In this document: one piece after another, positions 62,471 to 64,000 of the stretch | How the letters are laid out: each line of letters starts with the position of its first letter | How positions within the stretch are numbered: position 1 is the stretch's first letter | Source of the DNA: Azospirillum ramasamyi | Lineage (GTDB): Bacteria; Pseudomonadota; Alphaproteobacteria; Azospirillales; Azospirillaceae | Direction: 5' to 3' | DNA length: 64,000 bases | Assembly: GCF_003233655.1 (NCBI RefSeq) | Contig: NZ_CP029830.1 | Location: 206,001 to 270,000 of the forward strand | The notes under the pieces: generated by a model | Databases searched by the model: none | What the model was told of the DNA's origin: nothing | What the model saw: only the letters and a program-made list of their open reading frames with translations | Position numbers and translations under genes: made by a program

Positions 62471-63573
62471 GCGTCATAGACTGGAAACAGCGTGGCGTCG
62501 GACGGTACGAGCCGGATGACCGCGCCGCCCTCGACGCGTTCCAGCGGGCGAATTTCGGCGCTGAGGCCATCCAGCTGTGCCCCGACCACTTCCACTGGCT
62601 GTTCGAAGAGCCGCCGGAACGGGAGCATGAGGGACCGCAGCTCTGGCTGTGCAAGCGCAACGGAGCCGTCGTCGGCCAGCAGGGCGGCATTCCGTTCGCC
62701 CTGAAGGTCGGCGAGCGCACCCGCCGGGCCTCCTGGGCGATCGACCTGATGGTCGCCCCGGAATGGCGCCTGCGCGGCGTCGGTCCCGCCCTGTCGGAAA
62801 CCCATTCCAGCGCCTGCGACCTCGCGGTGTCGCTGTCGATGACGGAGGCCGCCTACAAGTCCTACAAGCGTGCGGGCTGGCTCGACCTCGGCAATGTGCC
62901 GACTTATCTGCGGGTGATCGATCCGTTGCGCTGCCTGCGCGTCAGCCCCTATGGCGGCGGGCTGGCCAAGCTGGTCGCCCGGATCGGCAAGCCCGCGCTC
63001 GCCACCGCCTCGATGGGCTACGGGCTGTCGGCCAAGCTGCTCGGCGCCAAGCTGGTGGAGATCGACCGCTTCGACTACCGGGTCGACGATCTGTGGGAAG
63101 CCGCCTCGCCGCAGCATCCGGTGATCGCCCGGCGCGATTGGGCCTTCCTGAACTGGCGTTTCGACACCACGCCGCGGGCCGACCGCTTCCGCCGCTTCTA
63201 CGTCATGCGTGGCGAGACGGTGCTGGCCTATGTCGTGCTGCGCATCGATCATTGGAAGGGCGAGCCGGTCGGTGTGATCTGCGACTATCTCGCCCGGCCG
63301 GGCTGGCTGCTGGCCGCCTTCTCGCTGATGACCGAACTGGCGCGCCGGCAGGGGATGGTCGCGCTGATGTGCCGGACGCTGAACGCCCAGGCCGCGCGGC
63401 CGCTGTCGATGATGGGCTTCCTCTGCCTGAAGAACGGCCTGCACACGCCGACCCGGATGATGGTCCGGCCGGCGCTGGACCAGCCGGAACTTGCCGGGCC
63501 GACCGGCGATCCGAAGAACTGGTTCGTCACCGTCGCCGACAGCGACATGGGGTTCAAGGGCTTGGGTGAGTAG
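62467..63573 (+). CDS. GNAT-like N-acyltransferase
   Basis: A protein of 368 residues. The GNAT-like acyl-binding region is WAIDLMVAPEWRLRGVGPALSE (about 93-114, with the R/Q-x-x-G-x-G/A type loop RLRGVGP), and a second GNAT-like half follows (VLAYVVLRIDHWKGEPVGVICDY). The double-GNAT layout resembles FemABX/BioF2-type acyltransferases that move an acyl or aminoacyl group to an amino sugar. The ATG overlaps the NadE-like stop by 4 bp. The likely role is the last modifying step of the five-gene unit. A bidirectional terminator follows. Confidence 0.75.
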   Translation: MSVIDWKQRGVGRYEPDDRAALDAFQRANFGAEAIQLCPDHFHWLFEEPPEREHEGPQLWLCKRNGAVVGQQGGIPFALKVGERTRRASWAIDLMVAPEWRLRGVGPALSETHSSACDLAVSLSMTEAAYKSYKRAGWLDLGNVPTYLRVIDPLRCLRVSPYGGGLAKLVARIGKPALATASMGYGLSAKLLGAKLVEIDRFDYRVDDLWEAASPQHPVIARRDWAFLNWRFDTTPRADRFRRFYVMRGETVLAYVVLRIDHWKGEPVGVICDYLARPGWLLAAFSLMTELARRQGMVALMCRTLNAQAARPLSMMGFLCLKNGLHTPTRMMVRPALDQPELAGPTGDPKNWFVTVADSDMGFKGLGE

Positions 63574-63606
63574 AAGACGCCCAGCCTCAAAAGCGAACAG
63601 CCCCAA

Positions 63607-63651
63607 CAGCGAAAAGGCCGCTCTCCCATACGGGAGGCGGCCTTTTCGCTG
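63607..63651. terminator. Bidirectional terminator shared with the rRNA operon
   Basis: CAGCGAAAAGGCCGC-TCTCCC-ATA-CGGGAG-GCGGCCTTTTCGCTG is a near-perfect long stem with A- and T-rich flanks. It ends the polysaccharide operon on the plus strand and the 23S transcript on the minus strand. Confidence 0.9.
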
Positions 63652-63734
63652 TTCGCGATAAAATCGAGTTTTAAGTGACGAGGGTGCGTCTTCTATGGCG
63701 TCCATGAAGCGGCTTACCGCTGTGCATGGCGCTC

Positions 63735-64000
<266 letters not shown>

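Noticed and set aside
63574..63734. 5S rRNA gene downstream of the 23S
   Set aside because: The space holds only a terminator hairpin and a short spacer; no 5S-like sequence was recognised.

Overview
The window looks like a chromosome or chromid segment from an alphaproteobacterium of the Rhodospirillales, most likely an Azospirillum or close relative. The pointers are very high G+C, an FlbT-type flagellin regulator, a long flagellin driven by a sigma-54-like promoter, TPR-glycosyltransferase proteins like Caulobacter FlmG, and an alphaproteobacterial-looking 23S rRNA 3' end. The genus is an inference; nothing in the window proves it.

Region 1 (1-4.7 kb) holds the 5' end of a Tat-exported TRAP-type solute-binding protein, a GH13 alpha-glucosidase, and a convergent pair: a membrane-anchored pseudokinase with a DUF4384-like tail and a PP2C phosphatase.

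Region 2 (4.9-28.5 kb) is a flagellar and flagellin-modification island. It has an FlgC-like rod protein, a YjfB-like protein, a FlaG-like protein, three TPR proteins (one fused to a methyltransferase), two giant TPR-GT-TPR-GT proteins of 1086 and 1409 residues, FlbT and flagellin. Next comes a minus-strand run encoding a ketoacyl synthase III, an SDR, an AMP-ligase, an acyl carrier protein, an alpha/beta hydrolase, a second acyl carrier protein, an SpsF/NeuA-type cytidylyltransferase, a NeuB/PseI-type sialic-acid synthase and a glycosyltransferase. The likely joint task is to make an acylated nonulosonic-acid-like sugar, activate it with CMP and put it on flagellin. A sigma-54 promoter and an array of regularly spaced 13-15 bp palindromes lie upstream of flagellin.

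Region 3 (28.5-36.9 kb) is mixed: a pentapeptide-repeat protein, a hybrid sensor kinase, a small two-gene unit with a RepL-like winged helix, phosphoglycerate mutase and a Suv3-type RNA helicase.

Region 4 (37.3-63.6 kb) is an exopolysaccharide locus. It encodes a WecG/TagA glycosyltransferase, a Wzc-like tyrosine kinase/co-polymerase, a GH10 enzyme, a methyltransferase, a GH5 enzyme with carbohydrate-binding modules, a LbH acetyltransferase, a flippase, a WbaP/ExoY-type initiating transferase, an O-antigen ligase/polymerase, one GT2, two GT4 enzymes, a polysaccharide deacetylase, and a final five-gene unit: acyl carrier protein, acyl-AMP ligase, asparagine-synthetase-like amidotransferase, NAD-synthetase-like amidase and GNAT-like acyltransferase. 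The last unit probably decorates the polysaccharide with amide- or acyl-linked groups.

The right edge carries the 3' end of a 23S rRNA gene on the minus strand. It shares a bidirectional terminator with the polysaccharide operon, and no 5S gene fits between them.
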